The notes: a model not told the origin generated them from the sequence alone. Numbered from the stretch's first letter, positions 1 through 11,428 are shown. The stretch is 64,000 nt of DNA from Diphasiastrum complanatum (GCA_029204225.1 MU832047.1:26004-90003); one strand, 5' to 3'. Program-made: numbers and translations.

Positions 1-508
1 ATCCAGTTGATTGCAGAACAAGATTAGCATGATCATCCAACAAGCCATTAAGTATAACTTGAACAAGTTCTACCTCCTTAATGCTTTCATCAATACATGC
101 TAACTCATCATTGAATGCTTTAACCCTCAAAACAAAAGCATGAGTACTCTCTTCCTTCTTTTGCAAACTTTGAAAGACTTGCCTCCTAAGAGTAAGCACT
201 CTTGATGTAGACTTGGATTCATAAAGCTTCTTCAAAGCTTCCCAAGCCTCCAAAGATGATGTGCACTTACCAACTTCCTTGAGAAGTTCATTAGTAACAT
301 TCATCTTAATCATGTGTAGAGATTTCTTTGCTCTCTTGTCATACCTCACTTGATCATGAGGTGCTTGAGGTCTCTCCTCCACACCTGCAACAATCTCCAT
401 CAACTCATTCATCTCCAATAAGGACTCCATCCTCACCTTCCAAGTAGAATAGTTGATTGAGGTAAGCCTATCATTGCTCTCCAGCATAGATCCACCACTT
501 GTAGCCAT
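1..508 (-). CDS. Copia-A1 gag, partial (UBN2 domain)
   Basis: An open frame starts at an ATG at 508 and runs off the window edge without a stop (169 codons read). The N-terminus MATSGGSMLES is followed by the copia gag signature NYSTWKVRME, then an acidic helix, TSSLEAWEALKKLYES and a VFQSLQKKEES helix, the order expected of the UBN2/gag-polypeptide family. Gag packages element RNA into cytoplasmic particles. The Copia-A2 gag at 21.1-21.8 kb is clearly related. Unlike that copy, this stretch has no internal stop or frameshift. The zinc knuckle and pol are outside the window. Confidence 0.8.
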   Translation of the reverse strand, partial: MATSGGSMLESNDRLTSINYSTWKVRMESLLEMNELMEIVAGVEERPQAPHDQVRYDKRAKKSLHMIKMNVTNELLKEVGKCTSSLEAWEALKKLYESKSTSRVLTLRRQVFQSLQKKEESTHAFVLRVKAFNDELACIDESIKEVELVQVILNGLLDDHANLVLQSTG

Positions 509-1096
509 GTTGAAGTGACCTGATCTTCTCTTTCAACCTGTTCCAATGCACAAAGCACTCTCTTGAATGTCAAAAAATGAACTCAAGAAGAAATCACAAA
601 GATATGGAACCTCTCAAATCTCTTCTAGCACTTCTAACTAGAAAATCAACACATAGAATAGTGAAATCTTGATCAACCTATGATCTATCCTCAATCTAAT
701 GATTCTTTCCACTTCCTAAGATTGAAACACACTCAAATGAAGTTCATTAACCTCACAAACTAGAGATCCAATCAAAATTAGGGTTTTGACAAAATCACAA
801 AAAATTGAATATCTCAAATTCTACATGCAATTTCTAGAAACTTGGTATATCTTCTTGTAGACTCCAATGAGACCTTCCTATTGCACCAAAAATCATCTGA
901 TTCCAGTAAACCAAGTGTGAAATCGGAATTGATCATGTATATAATCCTATATTGAGTTTTGACCTACAAAAGATCAATTATACACATGCAAAAATGCTGA
1001 TTTTTGAGTAAAGATCAATCTAGCATGCTCTAGCATTGGTAACTCCTCCAAAATCCTTGCTAAAGATGGCTGATCCTTTCATAACCTGAAACACAA

Positions 1097-1110
1097 GATC
1101 TCTGATACCA
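1097..1110 (-). other. Copia-A1 primer-binding site
   Basis: The minus strand reads TGGTATCAGAGATC, close to the complement of the initiator-Met tRNA 3' end used by copia elements. It directly abuts the LTR edge at 1111. Confidence 0.75.
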
Positions 1111-1771
1111 TGCGAAGGATTTCAGATCATTCAAGATCCAATCCATGTCCCAAATCTTTGGTTACAATAAGGAGCAAACCAACAATCCTGCCAATGTAGA
1201 AAAATCAGCATCGACATACAAAATGAGATGCAAACTCTAAGAGATATTGATCAAACATGAACCAAAACATAAAATATGTTTGCTGTCCGTACAATTACAG
1301 TACCCTACTGTATTTCACACGTGTGAAACAGAAAATAGCAATAAATGATCATTCTACACATAGAATTGCAAGATAACACCAAGATAGTGCACCAATGAGT
1401 AGTAGAACCCAAAGAGAACCATGTATAATGATGAAATGAGAGATAGAAGAGAGAAGATATGTCTCTCCACGAGTTACATCCTTTTATAGAGTTTCCAAAC
1501 CCTATTTGGCCACTTGGCTTTCCCTCCAAAATGTAAACCCTACTATTTTTGGGTCTAGATTCAATGTACCCAAAGTTCAAATTTGAATCTCTCTCAAACT
1601 TGACTACCAACTTTCCCACACTTTCCAAAAGTGTTTATTGAATGTATTTTAAACTAATATAACTTCAAAAAGTTTATCTCTAAGTCTAAAATGAGTTTTG
1701 GCCTCTTATTGACAATTTACCAAAATGTGACTAAACTAGACTAAACTAGTTGAAATCTCTCACATTTTTCA
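1111..1771 (-). repeat. Copia-A1 5' LTR (single copy in window)
   Basis: The segment lies immediately outside the primer-binding site and begins TG on the plus strand. It contains a perfect 16-bp palindrome, TTTCACACGTGTGAAA, at 1313-1328, centred on a CACGTG G-box. The same palindrome recurs in Copia-A2. The outer boundary is approximate. The open frame inside (about 1305-1628) looks incidental. Confidence 0.6.
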
Positions 1772-2904
1772 CCATAGGCACTATCTGGCATCCACTCTCT
1801 GATGCATGAAATTTTTGTTTGACAAGCACTCTGCATTTATTGACTCTCTGTAAACGACAAGTCATACTTGTAAAATAGCTCAAGAATGAGTTTTTTTATT
1901 TCTCTATTCATCTCCAGATCACCTTATAGAGAGTTTAGGATATTTGTGCATGTCCAAGTTTATGAGAGATCCATGTCACTTCACAATTGATTCCTGCTTA
2001 TAGTAGAGATCTTGGTCTTTGAGTCAACTACAGAGAAATTGTGATAATTTGGTACAACTGGTCCAACAGACTGTTCCACCACATGTTCTACTTGAGTGAC
2101 ACAACCGAGTGCTCTCACAGATTCAATCACCTCAACTTTTGTCGCATCTCTTGATCAATCTTTAACAAAATCTTTCAACCAAGGCATTCTAGCCGCAGCC
2201 ATTACCCAAAGGCTCACCTGATGGCATCAACTGACAGACCAACCAAATGAGTCATTTATTCAATGAAAGTACAACTTGGATACTATCAAAGATCTAGATC
2301 TAGCAGTTGCATGTGCCTATATCAACAAATGTGCAGCAGTGAGACAATTTTCATGAAGAAGAACGCAGATTGCAGACCAGATCAGCAGGACCAGACGAAC
2401 ATCACCTGCCACTCCCTCCCAACAACTACCGTTGATGGATACTCAACAGCCACAATCACCACAAGTGAAATCACTTGATGCTACAAGATCCAAGTCCCCA
2501 TCACCAACCGGGACATTCCAACTACTCACATCATTCTCTCACATTTCAATAGCCACCATAGGTAACAGATTCAGGGGAGGAAGAAAGGGAGCTACCTGCA
2601 ACCATACAAGCAGAAGATACACTTGCAGTTGATCCCACTCAAGAAGACAAAGGTAAGAAGACAAACGGGCAATCCAACCAGGAAGAGCACCCCAATCATA
2701 AACCTCAGGTTTTGATCACCGGGAAGATGAATATCCTTAAGGAGGGAGAAGTACAAGTATTGGGAAATCAGTCTTCTCCTTCAACCACTCCTACATCCAC
2801 ACCATCCACATTCCCATCATCCATTTCTCTTGCCATGACATTTGTATCTACTTTCATGTCTGTTATATCATCCACACCATCTATCACAACTTTCATCATA
2901 AGAG
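1772..2904. other. No recognisable gene; unassigned spacer
   Basis: Short plus-strand frames at 2263-2478, 2432-2632 and 2712-2954 are Ser/Thr-rich and match no family I recognise. No LTR, primer site or polypurine tract is visible. The spacer ends where the inverted Copia-B LTR segment begins. Confidence 0.5.
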
Positions 2905-4194
2905 CTTATGCTAAAAATAATCACAGCTTTATGTGTTCTGATTGCCCAACATGATCTTAAAAATTAGTTCATACTCTAAAACAAGAGTACAGTCCACCGA
3001 AGAGATTAGAGATGGTTTGTGTGTAGTACTACTAAAACCAGATACAATGTGAAGTATAGTTCTGAAATGAATGGAAGAACAATATGATATCGCGAGTTCC
3101 TCAGGCATCAAAGACAGCCATTGTCTGATCAAAAACTGAGGAGTCGTAGACGTCCGTGTTTTGATCAGAGTGAGTAAACAAGCGCGATCAAACAACAATG
3201 AAAGTGCATTCAATCACAACAAGCATTTATCTACATTGTACACTGATAAAAACGTGTTGCTGCTATATTACACTGAAGCACAATACAAATGGCAATTACA
3301 ACCAAAATTGACGGCGTAATTGGGAGGCTCAAATAATGCATCTCATGGACGGAGCAACCAATAATTTGTGCTTGGATGATCTACTTATAGATTTCATCCG
3401 TGTATTAATTACATTGAATGCTTTTCACCTAATTAGAAAAGTTGTTGTACTTGGAAGTATATGGGCTTTTGTGACGACTGTACATAGTATATACGGTCAA
3501 TGAATCATTATCATTGACGTGGACAAGGACGTCACTGGAACGTTCCTCGTTTATATTGGATGACCTTCGGGATTTTTTCTCTTCGCATTTTTCACAAAAA
3601 GCCAAATGTGCCCTTAAAAAGGCAAAGGTGTCTTTAAGACAGTTTAATTCATGAAAATAGATGACCTTCGAAAATTTTCTGTCTTTTTGCATTTTTCGAG
3701 AAAATGCAAAAAAGCCGAAGGTGTTGAAAATAATTAAACTTTTGAACTGCACAAGTTGAAATTTTAAACTATGCAAGTGTCGCATTTCGGGGAAATGCAA
3801 AAAAGTCGAAGCTGTTGAAAACATAGTGTATTTCTGCAGACTGTCGAAAAAGTAATGTATATCTGCATACTTGTTCTAAATGTTAATTTCATGGAATTTG
3901 TTGAAGATGGCCAAGTCTTCAATGAGTTCAAGTTATTGAGCTTAACATCTGAACTTGAAATTATGATAGGATTGGTTACCCTTTGTTGGAGATCAGTCGA
4001 AAGCCCGTTGTAGACGTTCTTCAAATAAATTGGTTGTCTAAGTTTGTGATTCCTTCAGGTATCATATGAGCAAACATAGAACCAAAGTTGGTTTCACCTG
4101 ACCCTAGATCAATGATCAATAAACATGGAGGAAGAATCATGAAATAGAAATTAGTCATTCACCAAGGAGAAAACTGTGGGCTTAATTTCCAACA
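2905..4194 (-). repeat. Copia-B 5' LTR, first ~1.25 kb, inverted
   Basis: On the minus strand this begins TGTTGGAAATTAAGCCCACA at 4194 and matches the 3' LTR from 9087 to about 10332. Even the chance frame 2929-3213 matches the one at 10028-10294. The match stops at 2905, right after AGCATAAG. Differences include an insertion of about 34 bp near 3990 relative to the 3' LTR. It contains an A/T-rich hairpin with a 12-bp stem at 3684-3712. Confidence 0.85.
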
Positions 4195-5037
4195 AAGGCT
4201 TCTCGCAGCCTATCTCCTTTCCGATGGCTTCGAATGTGATGAATCTCAATTTTATGCCCAACGAAATAGGTCCCAAAAGGGGTAACCACTGGTATAAGCT
4301 TGTATGTATACCAGCTCTCAATCATCTGAACATATTAATCTTTTCTCTGGATTTCTCGGACAATTTCCTTGTAGGTCTTGCCAAATAATCATGAATTGTC
4401 TTGGCACTCTTTGTATTCTCCTTCCGCTTCAAGGTGTTTCCTCAGTTCTTCTTGCAGTCGAAGTCCTGGCCTCATTGACACTCTTGTCTCGACGAGAAGT
4501 GGAGAACCTTCAATTGGTAGGTCACACAGAACTTGGGTTATCAGTCTTCAAGGAGATTATGAAATGGTGGTAGAAACAAATTGGAAAGATGGGTTGATAA
4601 TGGTAGAGAAACACGATGAGGGGTTTGGTGGAAGGTGAAGGAATTGACAATATTACAGTTGAAGCTTTAGATTTTTGTATTGTCACCAATTACTTGGTAT
4701 GGAGCTCACTTTATTCTGCAGGTCCACTATCGTCTTCATCTTTTCCTTTGATTTGTTATTTGTTGAGACTCGGCCAAGATCTTTGTCTACTTCTCGATCT
4801 TTTCTTTTGTATTGGCCTTCTCAGCTGGATCTCTTTGATTCTTTTTTCTTTCTTTTTTATTATCTTTTCTTGCAGCTTCACCTGCTTTCTTTCTGATTGA
4901 CCAACCAATGTAGGTGGTAGTTGGTCTCCGCAAGACACTATAATGATCTTTTAGCTGCCTCAGTAAGACTACCAGGGTTTGAAAAGAGATGAATGGTGAG
5001 ATGGTGGAATAACAGAAAGATGTACAATAAGGTGGTG
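4195..5037. other. Displaced flank between the two 5' LTR pieces
   Basis: This 843-bp segment is neither LTR nor Copia-B internal sequence. If the proposed inversion is real, it was originally the DNA just upstream of the Copia-B insertion, on the opposite strand. A minus-strand frame at 4756-4938 is Lys/Arg-rich and resembles no family I can name. Confidence 0.5.
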
Positions 5038-5130
5038 GCACCTAGCAGCCGATTAGAACTGGAGAGCCGTTCCACAATATTCCTGCTCTCTTCTTCGTTC
5101 TCGTTCTTCCTATCTCTCTTGTCCTATTAG
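5038..5130 (+). repeat. Copia-B 5' LTR, last 93 bp, normal orientation
   Basis: The segment starts GCACCTAGCAGCCGATTAGA and matches 10356-10448 of the 3' LTR. It lies just before the primer-binding site, as the U5 end should. About 20 bp of LTR (10333-10355 in the 3' copy) is missing between this piece and the inverted piece. Confidence 0.85.
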
Positions 5131-5132
5131 AT

Positions 5133-5144
5133 TGGTACCAGAGC
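5133..5144 (+). other. Copia-B primer-binding site
   Basis: TGGTACCAGAGC is one base off the usual TGGTATCAGAGC initiator-Met tRNA complement. It sits 2 bp after the LTR end and 52 bp before the gag start. Confidence 0.75.
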
Positions 5145-5196
5145 ATAGTTCAAATAAACCGAGAGATTCAATTTGTTTTATTTGTATACTGTTATC

Positions 5197-6378
5197 ATGT
5201 CTCATATAGGTAGCTCTTCATCTTTATCATTCAGTGAAGCTAGAGTCATTAACAAGTTCAATGGTTCTAACTTCTACATCTGGAAGTTAAAACTTAGAAT
5301 GATGCTGATAGATAGAGATCTTTGGGATGTAGTAGAAGGTGCAGACTTGAAACCAAAAGATGGTGATCAAGCAAAGGCCTGGAGGATCAAATATCAGAAG
5401 GCCTTAGCATGTATCACACTCAATCACTCCCAAATATCTCACGTTACCACGTGCAAAACCTCTAAGAAAGCATTGGACTTGTTATCAAGTCTCTATGAGA
5501 CTCACGATGTAACCACAAGATTACATCTTAGAAGGAAGTTCTTTACTCTTAGCATGTCTGATTCTACTACCATCACTTCTCACATCAACAGCTTCAAGTC
5601 TTTATTGGATCAATTATCAGCTGTAGGATGTTCTATTCAAGATGATGATGTTGTCATGACCTTGCTTTCTTCTCTTCCAAAGTCGGATGAACACTTTGTG
5701 GTGATGATTTCCACACAACCCGATCTCACTCTTCAAAAGGTGATCGATTATCTTCTTCAAGAAGAAATGCGGAGAAAGACTAGCAGCTTGTCTATCAAAG
5801 ACAAATCCATGGCTCTATACACCAAGAAGAAAGACTATTCCAAGGGCAAGAATCAAGTGCAACAACAACAACAGAAGCCTCACACTCAAGGTGAACATGG
5901 TGGATTGCGCAAGAAGGTTTTCTATAGATATTGCAAGAGAGCCAATCACGACATCAAGGAGTGTCGCATCTGTATCTACAATGAGGCAAAGAAGCAGCAA
6001 CAACAGCAGCAACCAGACTCCTCCAGCATGGTGAAATTCAAGGAGTCAGATACACATTTGCTAATGGCTTACAATAGCAGCAGTGAAGATTGTGATAGTT
6101 GGTACCTGGACAGCGGTGCTACCCAACACATGACCTCTCGCAAGGAATGGTTTACCGAGTATATAGCCTACAACAGAGATCAATTTATCTACCTTGGAGA
6201 TTCTAGCACCATACGTGTGGAAGGCAAAGGAACAGTGAAGATCACATTCAACAACGATTGGTCCATTTGTGTTCCTAACATCCTTCATGTTCCTCAGTTG
6301 TCAAAGAACCTATTATCACTCTCCAAGATAACTGATGAGGGCTACATTGTTACTTTCTTGAGGAAGATACTACTCTGA
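5197..6378 (+). CDS. Copia-B gag and protease start
   Basis: The frame is intact; the ATG at 5197 (MSHIGSSSSLSF) is preferred over an upstream in-frame TTG. Residues about 15-200 are a UBN2 gag (NGSNFYIWKLKLRMML, TSKKALDLLSSLYETH). A Gln-rich linker flanks a zinc knuckle that reads YRYCKRANHDIKEC, so the first Cys of CCHC has become Tyr. A copia protease motif follows (WYLDSGATQHM, about residue 300) and then a LLSLSKI core. A one-base frameshift near 6357 ends the frame early; the continuation lies in the next frame. The protein would bind RNA poorly and lacks integrase and RT. Confidence 0.8.
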   Translation: MSHIGSSSSLSFSEARVINKFNGSNFYIWKLKLRMMLIDRDLWDVVEGADLKPKDGDQAKAWRIKYQKALACITLNHSQISHVTTCKTSKKALDLLSSLYETHDVTTRLHLRRKFFTLSMSDSTTITSHINSFKSLLDQLSAVGCSIQDDDVVMTLLSSLPKSDEHFVVMISTQPDLTLQKVIDYLLQEEMRRKTSSLSIKDKSMALYTKKKDYSKGKNQVQQQQQKPHTQGEHGGLRKKVFYRYCKRANHDIKECRICIYNEAKKQQQQQQPDSSSMVKFKESDTHLLMAYNSSSEDCDSWYLDSGATQHMTSRKEWFTEYIAYNRDQFIYLGDSSTIRVEGKGTVKITFNNDWSICVPNILHVPQLSKNLLSLSKITDEGYIVTFLRKILL

Positions 6379-9070
6379 CTGCATGCACTAGAGTCGTAAA
6401 TCTTTACGTACTCTCTAATTCAGTTGCATTAGCTAGTATCTCTAATGAAAATGTAAACAACAGTGTTGTTTTGTGGCATAGTCGATTTGGACACGTGAAT
6501 ACAATATCACTTTCTTATATGCGTTGTAATAATTTAGTTGATGGGCTAAATTTTCCTTCTTCATTAGATAAGAAATTTTTCTTTTGTGAATCATGCATCT
6601 ATGGTCTAGAAGCAAGTTTTCAAAATCACATTCCATCAAAACAAAGCATGTATTGGATCTTGTACATAGCAATCTCTGTGGTCCAATGCCAACTCCGTCA
6701 TTAGGAGATGCAATCTATTTTATCACTTTCATAGATGATTATTCTAGATGGTCTACAGTGATGTTCAAGGCCATGGCTGAGACACAAACGTCTAGGAAAG
6801 TGAAGGCACTCCGAACTGATGGTGGCGGCGAATACCTCTCTAACGAGATGTCCGACTACATGGTTGAATATGGTATTAGAAGATAGTTCACCACTTCCTA
6901 TTCACCTCAACAGAACGGAATTGCAGAAAGAAAGAATCGAACTCTTCTCAACTCAGCTAGATCCATGCTACATCAAGCACACCTATCTGCGAAGTTCTGG
7001 GTAGAAGCTACTGCGGCAACTTGTTACGTGCACAACAGATCTAGCACCAAAGTCATCAACAACAAGACTCCTCATGAAATTTTGCATGGGCACAAGCCTA
7101 GTGTCAGCCATTTAAAAATCTTTGGTTGTATATGTTTTGTTCACATTCCTAAACAGCTTAGAAAGAAGCTAGATCATAGGACAAATAAATGTATTTCATT
7201 GGCTATCTCGATGAACATAAAGCTTATAAAGTTTGTGATTCATCCACCAATGTAGTATTTGTCTCTAGGGATGTAATATTTCAAGAACATACATACTATG
7301 ATTTCAAACAGCCATCAATAAATGATGCTATGTCATTTCATCCTATTTTACACAGCACGGATTCTTCCAATGTTGATGTTCCTTCTACAGAATCTGCAGC
7401 TACAACTATAGAAGCCGAGCAGCCGACAATATTTGTCATCAGACCAGACCAAGATAGCAGATATGGAGAAATTCAAGAAGAAGCATCATCGCATTCTGCT
7501 CAACCAAACGGCCGCAAATCCTCATGGACTCAGACAGTTTCTGAGAGGTATGCACCTCAATCATTCTGGAATTCATCAAAAGAACCAGAGACCCTAGCTG
7601 AAGCAATTAACTCCAAGGATGCTGTGAAGTGGCAAGAAGCTATGGAAAGCGAGTACAACTCACTTTTGATGAATCAGACCAAGACACTGGTCGACTTTCC
7701 CACTCACAAGAGAGTTATCGACAACAAATGAATCTTCAAGAATAAGATCAACTCTGATGGTTCCATTGGAAAATGGAAAGCACGACTGGTGGCTAAAGGA
7801 TTCACTCAAGTCCAAGGAGTGGATTATCAAGAAACTTTCAGTCTTGTCGTCAAGATGCAGTCAATCAGGACTCTGATTGTGTTAGCAGCTGTGGAAGACC
7901 TCGAAATACACCAAATGGATGTCAAGACATCATTTCTCAATGACAATGTCGAAGAGGAGCTGTACACCTTCCAACCAAAAGGACTCAAAGTCAAAGGCCA
8001 AGAGCACAAAGTGTGTAAGCTGCGCAAAGAAATCTAAGATCTGAAACAGGATGCAAGAGCATGCTTCGATAAAATCAACTCTGAAGCAACTCTTATCTCA
8101 TTCATTTGGGATTTGCAAACAACTCAGCTGACTGTAATGTTTATTCATAGAATATAGGCACCAATTTAGTTCAGATAGCTCTTTACGTAGATGATGCATA
8201 TATTTTGTCTAACGACACTTCTCTTTTGCACACTACAAAGAGTGATCTGTCAAAGGAATTTGACATGACTGATTTAGAAGCTGTTCATTTTTTGTTAGAA
8301 ATTCACATTACTAGAGATAGGCTTTAGAAGAATATCTATATTAGCCAGCAGGCATATCTAAAAGGCATTTTAGAAAAATTTCATATGTCTGATTGTAAAC
8401 CAATTGATACTCCAATGGATCCAAGCATAGTATTGACTAAACCTTCTTGTGCTGAGACTGATAGTGAAGTACTCGCCCTTATCATTCACTAATCGATCTC
8501 TAATGTATGCAATGTTATGTACTAGACCAGATTTAGCATACATTGGTAGCACGTTAAGTCAATTCATGTCTAATCCGAGGATCTCTCATTGGAAAGCATT
8601 GAAGAGAGTGATGAGATATATTCAAGGAAGTTTAGATCACATCTTATATTATGATGAAAATGCTATCAACCCACTTCGACTCAGATTGGGGAGGAACAGT
8701 CTCTACTAGAAAATCTACCTCAGGGTTCTGTTTCTATTTGGCAGGGGGACCGATTTCGTGAAATTCAAGAAAGCAGAAATCAGTTGTGCTTTCTTCGACC
8801 GAGACATAGTACATCGCAGCATGTCAAGCTTAAAAAGAAACTGTATGGATCAAGTTATTACTTCACGACTTACATTACACTCAGTTTTATGCTACCACCA
8901 TTCTGTGTGACAACATGAGCTGTATTTTACTGTCACTAAATCCAAGATTTCATGGCAAATCCAATCACATAAAAATTCAATATCATTTCATTCGGGAGAA
9001 ACTTCCCAGGATCAAGCATTAGAAGTTCTTCAACATGCTGAACCTGACGAAGATACCAAGGCACCAACCG
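6356..9070 (+). pseudogene. Copia-B pol remnant (integrase, RT, RNase H)
   Basis: Pieces in order: GAG-pre-integrase (LWHSRFGHVN, 6471-6600), integrase core with TFIDDYSRW and TDGGGEY (6593-6886, apparently with an internal deletion of about 25 codons), an in-frame TAG at 6886, PQQNGIAERKNR (about 6910), a hinge and linker to 7731 with an in-frame TGA, RT (RLVAKGFTQVQGVDYQETF, 7735-8037), YVDD at 8184-8195, and RNase H scraps to about 9000. There are at least four frameshifts and several stops. The YVDD box survives although nothing around it can be translated. Confidence 0.85.
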
Positions 9071-9077
9071 TGACCTT

Positions 9078-9086
9078 AAGGGGGAT
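9078..9086 (+). other. Copia-B polypurine tract
   Basis: AAGGGGGAT directly precedes the TG start of the 3' LTR at 9087, the expected plus-strand primer position. Confidence 0.8.
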
Positions 9087-10448
9087 TGTTGGAAATTAAG
9101 CCCACAGTTGTCTCCTTGGTGAATGACTAATTTCTATTTCATGATTCTTCCTACATGTTTATTGATCATTGATCTAGGGTCAGGTGAAACCAACTTTGGT
9201 TCTATGTCTGCTCATCTGATACATGCAAGAATCACAAACTTAGATAGCCAATCTATTTGAAGAACGTCTGGTAACCAATCCTATCATAATTTCAAGTTTA
9301 GATGTTAAGCTCAATAACTTTAAGTCATTGAAGACTTGGCCATCTTCAACAACTTCCACGAAATTAACATTTAGAACAAGTCTACAGAAATACATTACTT
9401 TTTCGACAATCTGTAGAAATACACTACGTTTTCAACAACTTTGGCTTTTTTTTTTTTTTTTTTTTTTTTCGCATTTCCCTGAAATGCGACACTTGCATAG
9501 TTCAAAAGTTTGTGCAATTCAAAAGTTTAATTGTTTTCAACACCTTCGACTTTTTTGCATTTTTTCGAAAAATACGAAAAGGCAGAAAATTCCCGAAGGT
9601 CATCTATTTTCATGAGTTAAACTGTCTTAAAGACACATTCGCCTTTTTAAGGGCACCTTCAGCTTTTTGCAAAAAATATGAAGAGAGAGAAAAAAAATCC
9701 CAAAGATCATCCAATATAAACGAGGAACGTTCCGGTGACATCCTCGTCTGCATCAACAATAATGATTCATTGACCGTATATACTATGTATAGTTGTCACA
9801 AAAGTCATATACTTCCAAGTACAACGACCTTTCTAATTAGGTGACAAGCATTCAATATAATTAATACACGGATGAAATCTATAAATAGATCATCCAAACA
9901 CAGATTATTGGTTGCTCCATCCATGAGACACATTTTTGGTTGTAATTGCTATTTGTATTGTGCTTCAGTGTAATATAACAACAACACATTTTTATCTGTG
10001 TACAACGTAGATGAATGCTTGTTGTGATTGAATGCACTTTCATTGTTGTTTGATCGCGCTTGTTTACTCACTCTGATCAGAACACGGACGTCTACGACTC
10101 CTCAGTTTCTGATCAGACAATGGCTGTCTTTGACGCCTGAGGAACTCGCGATATCATACTGCTCTTCCATTCATTTTAGAACTATACTTCACATTGTATC
10201 TGGTTTCAGTAGTACCACACACAAACCATCTCTAATCTCTTCAGTGGACTGTACTCTTGTTTTAGAGTATGAACTAATTTTTAAGATCCTATAGGGCAAT
10301 CAGAAACATAAAGCTGTGATTATTTTTAGCATAAGTTGGTCTATTAGACCGTTTTGCACCTAGCAGCCGATTAGAACAGGAGAGCCGTTCCGCAATATTC
10401 CTGCTCTCTTCTCCGTTCTCGTTCTTCCTATCTCTCTTATCCCATTAG
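9087..10448 (+). repeat. Copia-B 3' LTR
   Basis: This 1362-bp LTR follows the polypurine tract and matches both 5' pieces. It contains a run of 24 T at 9446-9469 that the 5' copy lacks, then a 9-bp-stem hairpin (TCGCATTTC/GAAATGCGA, 9469-9489). Frames within it (9328-9615, 9512-9844, 10028-10294) are LTR sequence, not genes. The LTR does not end in the usual CA, so the last bases may be mutated. No 5-bp target duplication was found. Confidence 0.85.
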
Positions 10449-11141
10449 TCTCTTGACAAAAAGAATGCTGAAAAGAACAAGCAAGAGACTCTCGGTTACA
10501 CAGGGCTATCTTGATAATCTGATGTGACTTTGAAGTGTTGCCAAGAAGCGTGCCGATATCAACCAATAAGTTCTTGGTTTTACGCAAGCAAATGCTGATC
10601 CATGCCTTTCCAAGAATCAAGCGTCAAAGTTGAGGCATTGTAGTGGGACCTACAACACTACAGGGAGAGGATAATGTTAGCTAATGGCATGCCCCTGAGG
10701 TAGAGCTGAGTATGAGAGCACATGAATCATAAGCGCTAGGCTAAAATGAATATTCTGTGAGCCCCATGGTATTCCCTGAAAGATGGATAGCCATGTGGGA
10801 GCTAATAATTTAGACTCTCTCAACTTGAGTTATGTTTTTAATAGAGGCCTCCTATTATCAAGTAAGAGGTGGAACACATAATTATAGATTGGGATTCACT
10901 TAGTTGCAAGAGGTGGACTCCAAAATAAGATACAATTGAGTTCTATAGCGCGTGGGTATAGATAGAGGCCTCCATCACGAGTTTCATAGCATGTGTTATG
11001 TATCGAAATGTTGTTGCTCTTTGAATTGAAGATTCTACTACTTGCATTTCCTTCCATGCTCCATCTTCATGCATATAATTTGGGTACTGATGTACGAATG
11101 TGTTTGTTGTTGCTAATTCTTTCTTAAAGATTGGTTTGGGA
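10449..11141. other. No recognisable gene
   Basis: Only short unconvincing frames are present. One on the minus strand (10943-11185) matches nothing I know. A short motif, AGAGGCCTCC, appears twice, near 10844 and 10964. Confidence 0.5.
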
Positions 11142-11428
11142 TTAGTATCAGGTAGATGTGCAGGGCTTAGAAGCTGATCCATCATTCTACTCAGTTCAGA
11201 TGCTTCTTAGTTATCGGCTCCATGAGAAGTTCTTCTTACAACTGTTGAGTGATAGTTGTAAGAAGCACTTTGTAGGATTCCCATTTGTGTTAGTATCAGG
11301 TAGATGTGCAGGACTTGGAGATTGATCTACCATTCGATTGATTTCCAATGTTTTTCGATTTTTGGCTCCCTGAGGAGTTTTTCTTACAACTGTTGAGTGA
11401 TAGTTGTAAGAAGCACTTTGTAGGTTTT
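11142..11428. repeat. 148-bp tandem duplication, each copy with a hairpin
   Basis: Copy 1 starts at 11142 and copy 2 at 11290, both with TTAGTATCAGGTAGATGTGC. Each ends with the inverted repeat TTCTTACAACT / AGTTGTAAGAA around a 10-base loop GTTGAGTGAT (11233-11264 and 11381-11412). The first copy pairs one base further. The middle of the unit has diverged while the hairpin is identical in both copies. No coding capacity is seen. Confidence 0.8.

Larger units (their letters stand above)
1..1771 (-). mobile_element. Copia-A1: 5' end of a Ty1/copia element
   Basis: Read on the minus strand, the order is LTR (1771-1111), primer-binding site (1110-1097), leader and gag (508 to the window edge). 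That is the 5' half of a copia element whose pol lies outside the window. The gag and the primer site resemble those of Copia-A2 at 17.0-23.3 kb, so the two are sister families. The outer LTR edge at 1771 is inferred from a TG dinucleotide on the minus strand; no second LTR copy is present to confirm it. Confidence 0.75.
2905..10448 (+). mobile_element. Copia-B: complete but decayed element with rearranged 5' LTR
   Basis: The plus-strand order is LTR end (5038-5130), primer site (5133-5144), gag-protease (5197-6378), broken integrase/RT/RNase H (about 6356-9070), polypurine tract (9078-9086) and 3' LTR (9087-10448). The first ~1.25 kb of the 5' LTR is present but inverted at 2905-4194, separated from the rest by 843 bp of other DNA. 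Reversing 2905-5037 would restore a nearly complete 5' LTR. All of pol is dead, so this is a non-coding relic. Confidence 0.8.

Noticed and set aside
2929-3213. Similar frames at 2929-3213 (-) and 10028-10294 (+) as a duplicated gene
   Set aside because: Both lie within Copia-B LTR sequence in opposite orientation; no protein family.
11142-11428. CRISPR-like repeat arrangement
   Set aside because: Only two copies of a long unit in a plant context; no spacers or cas genes.
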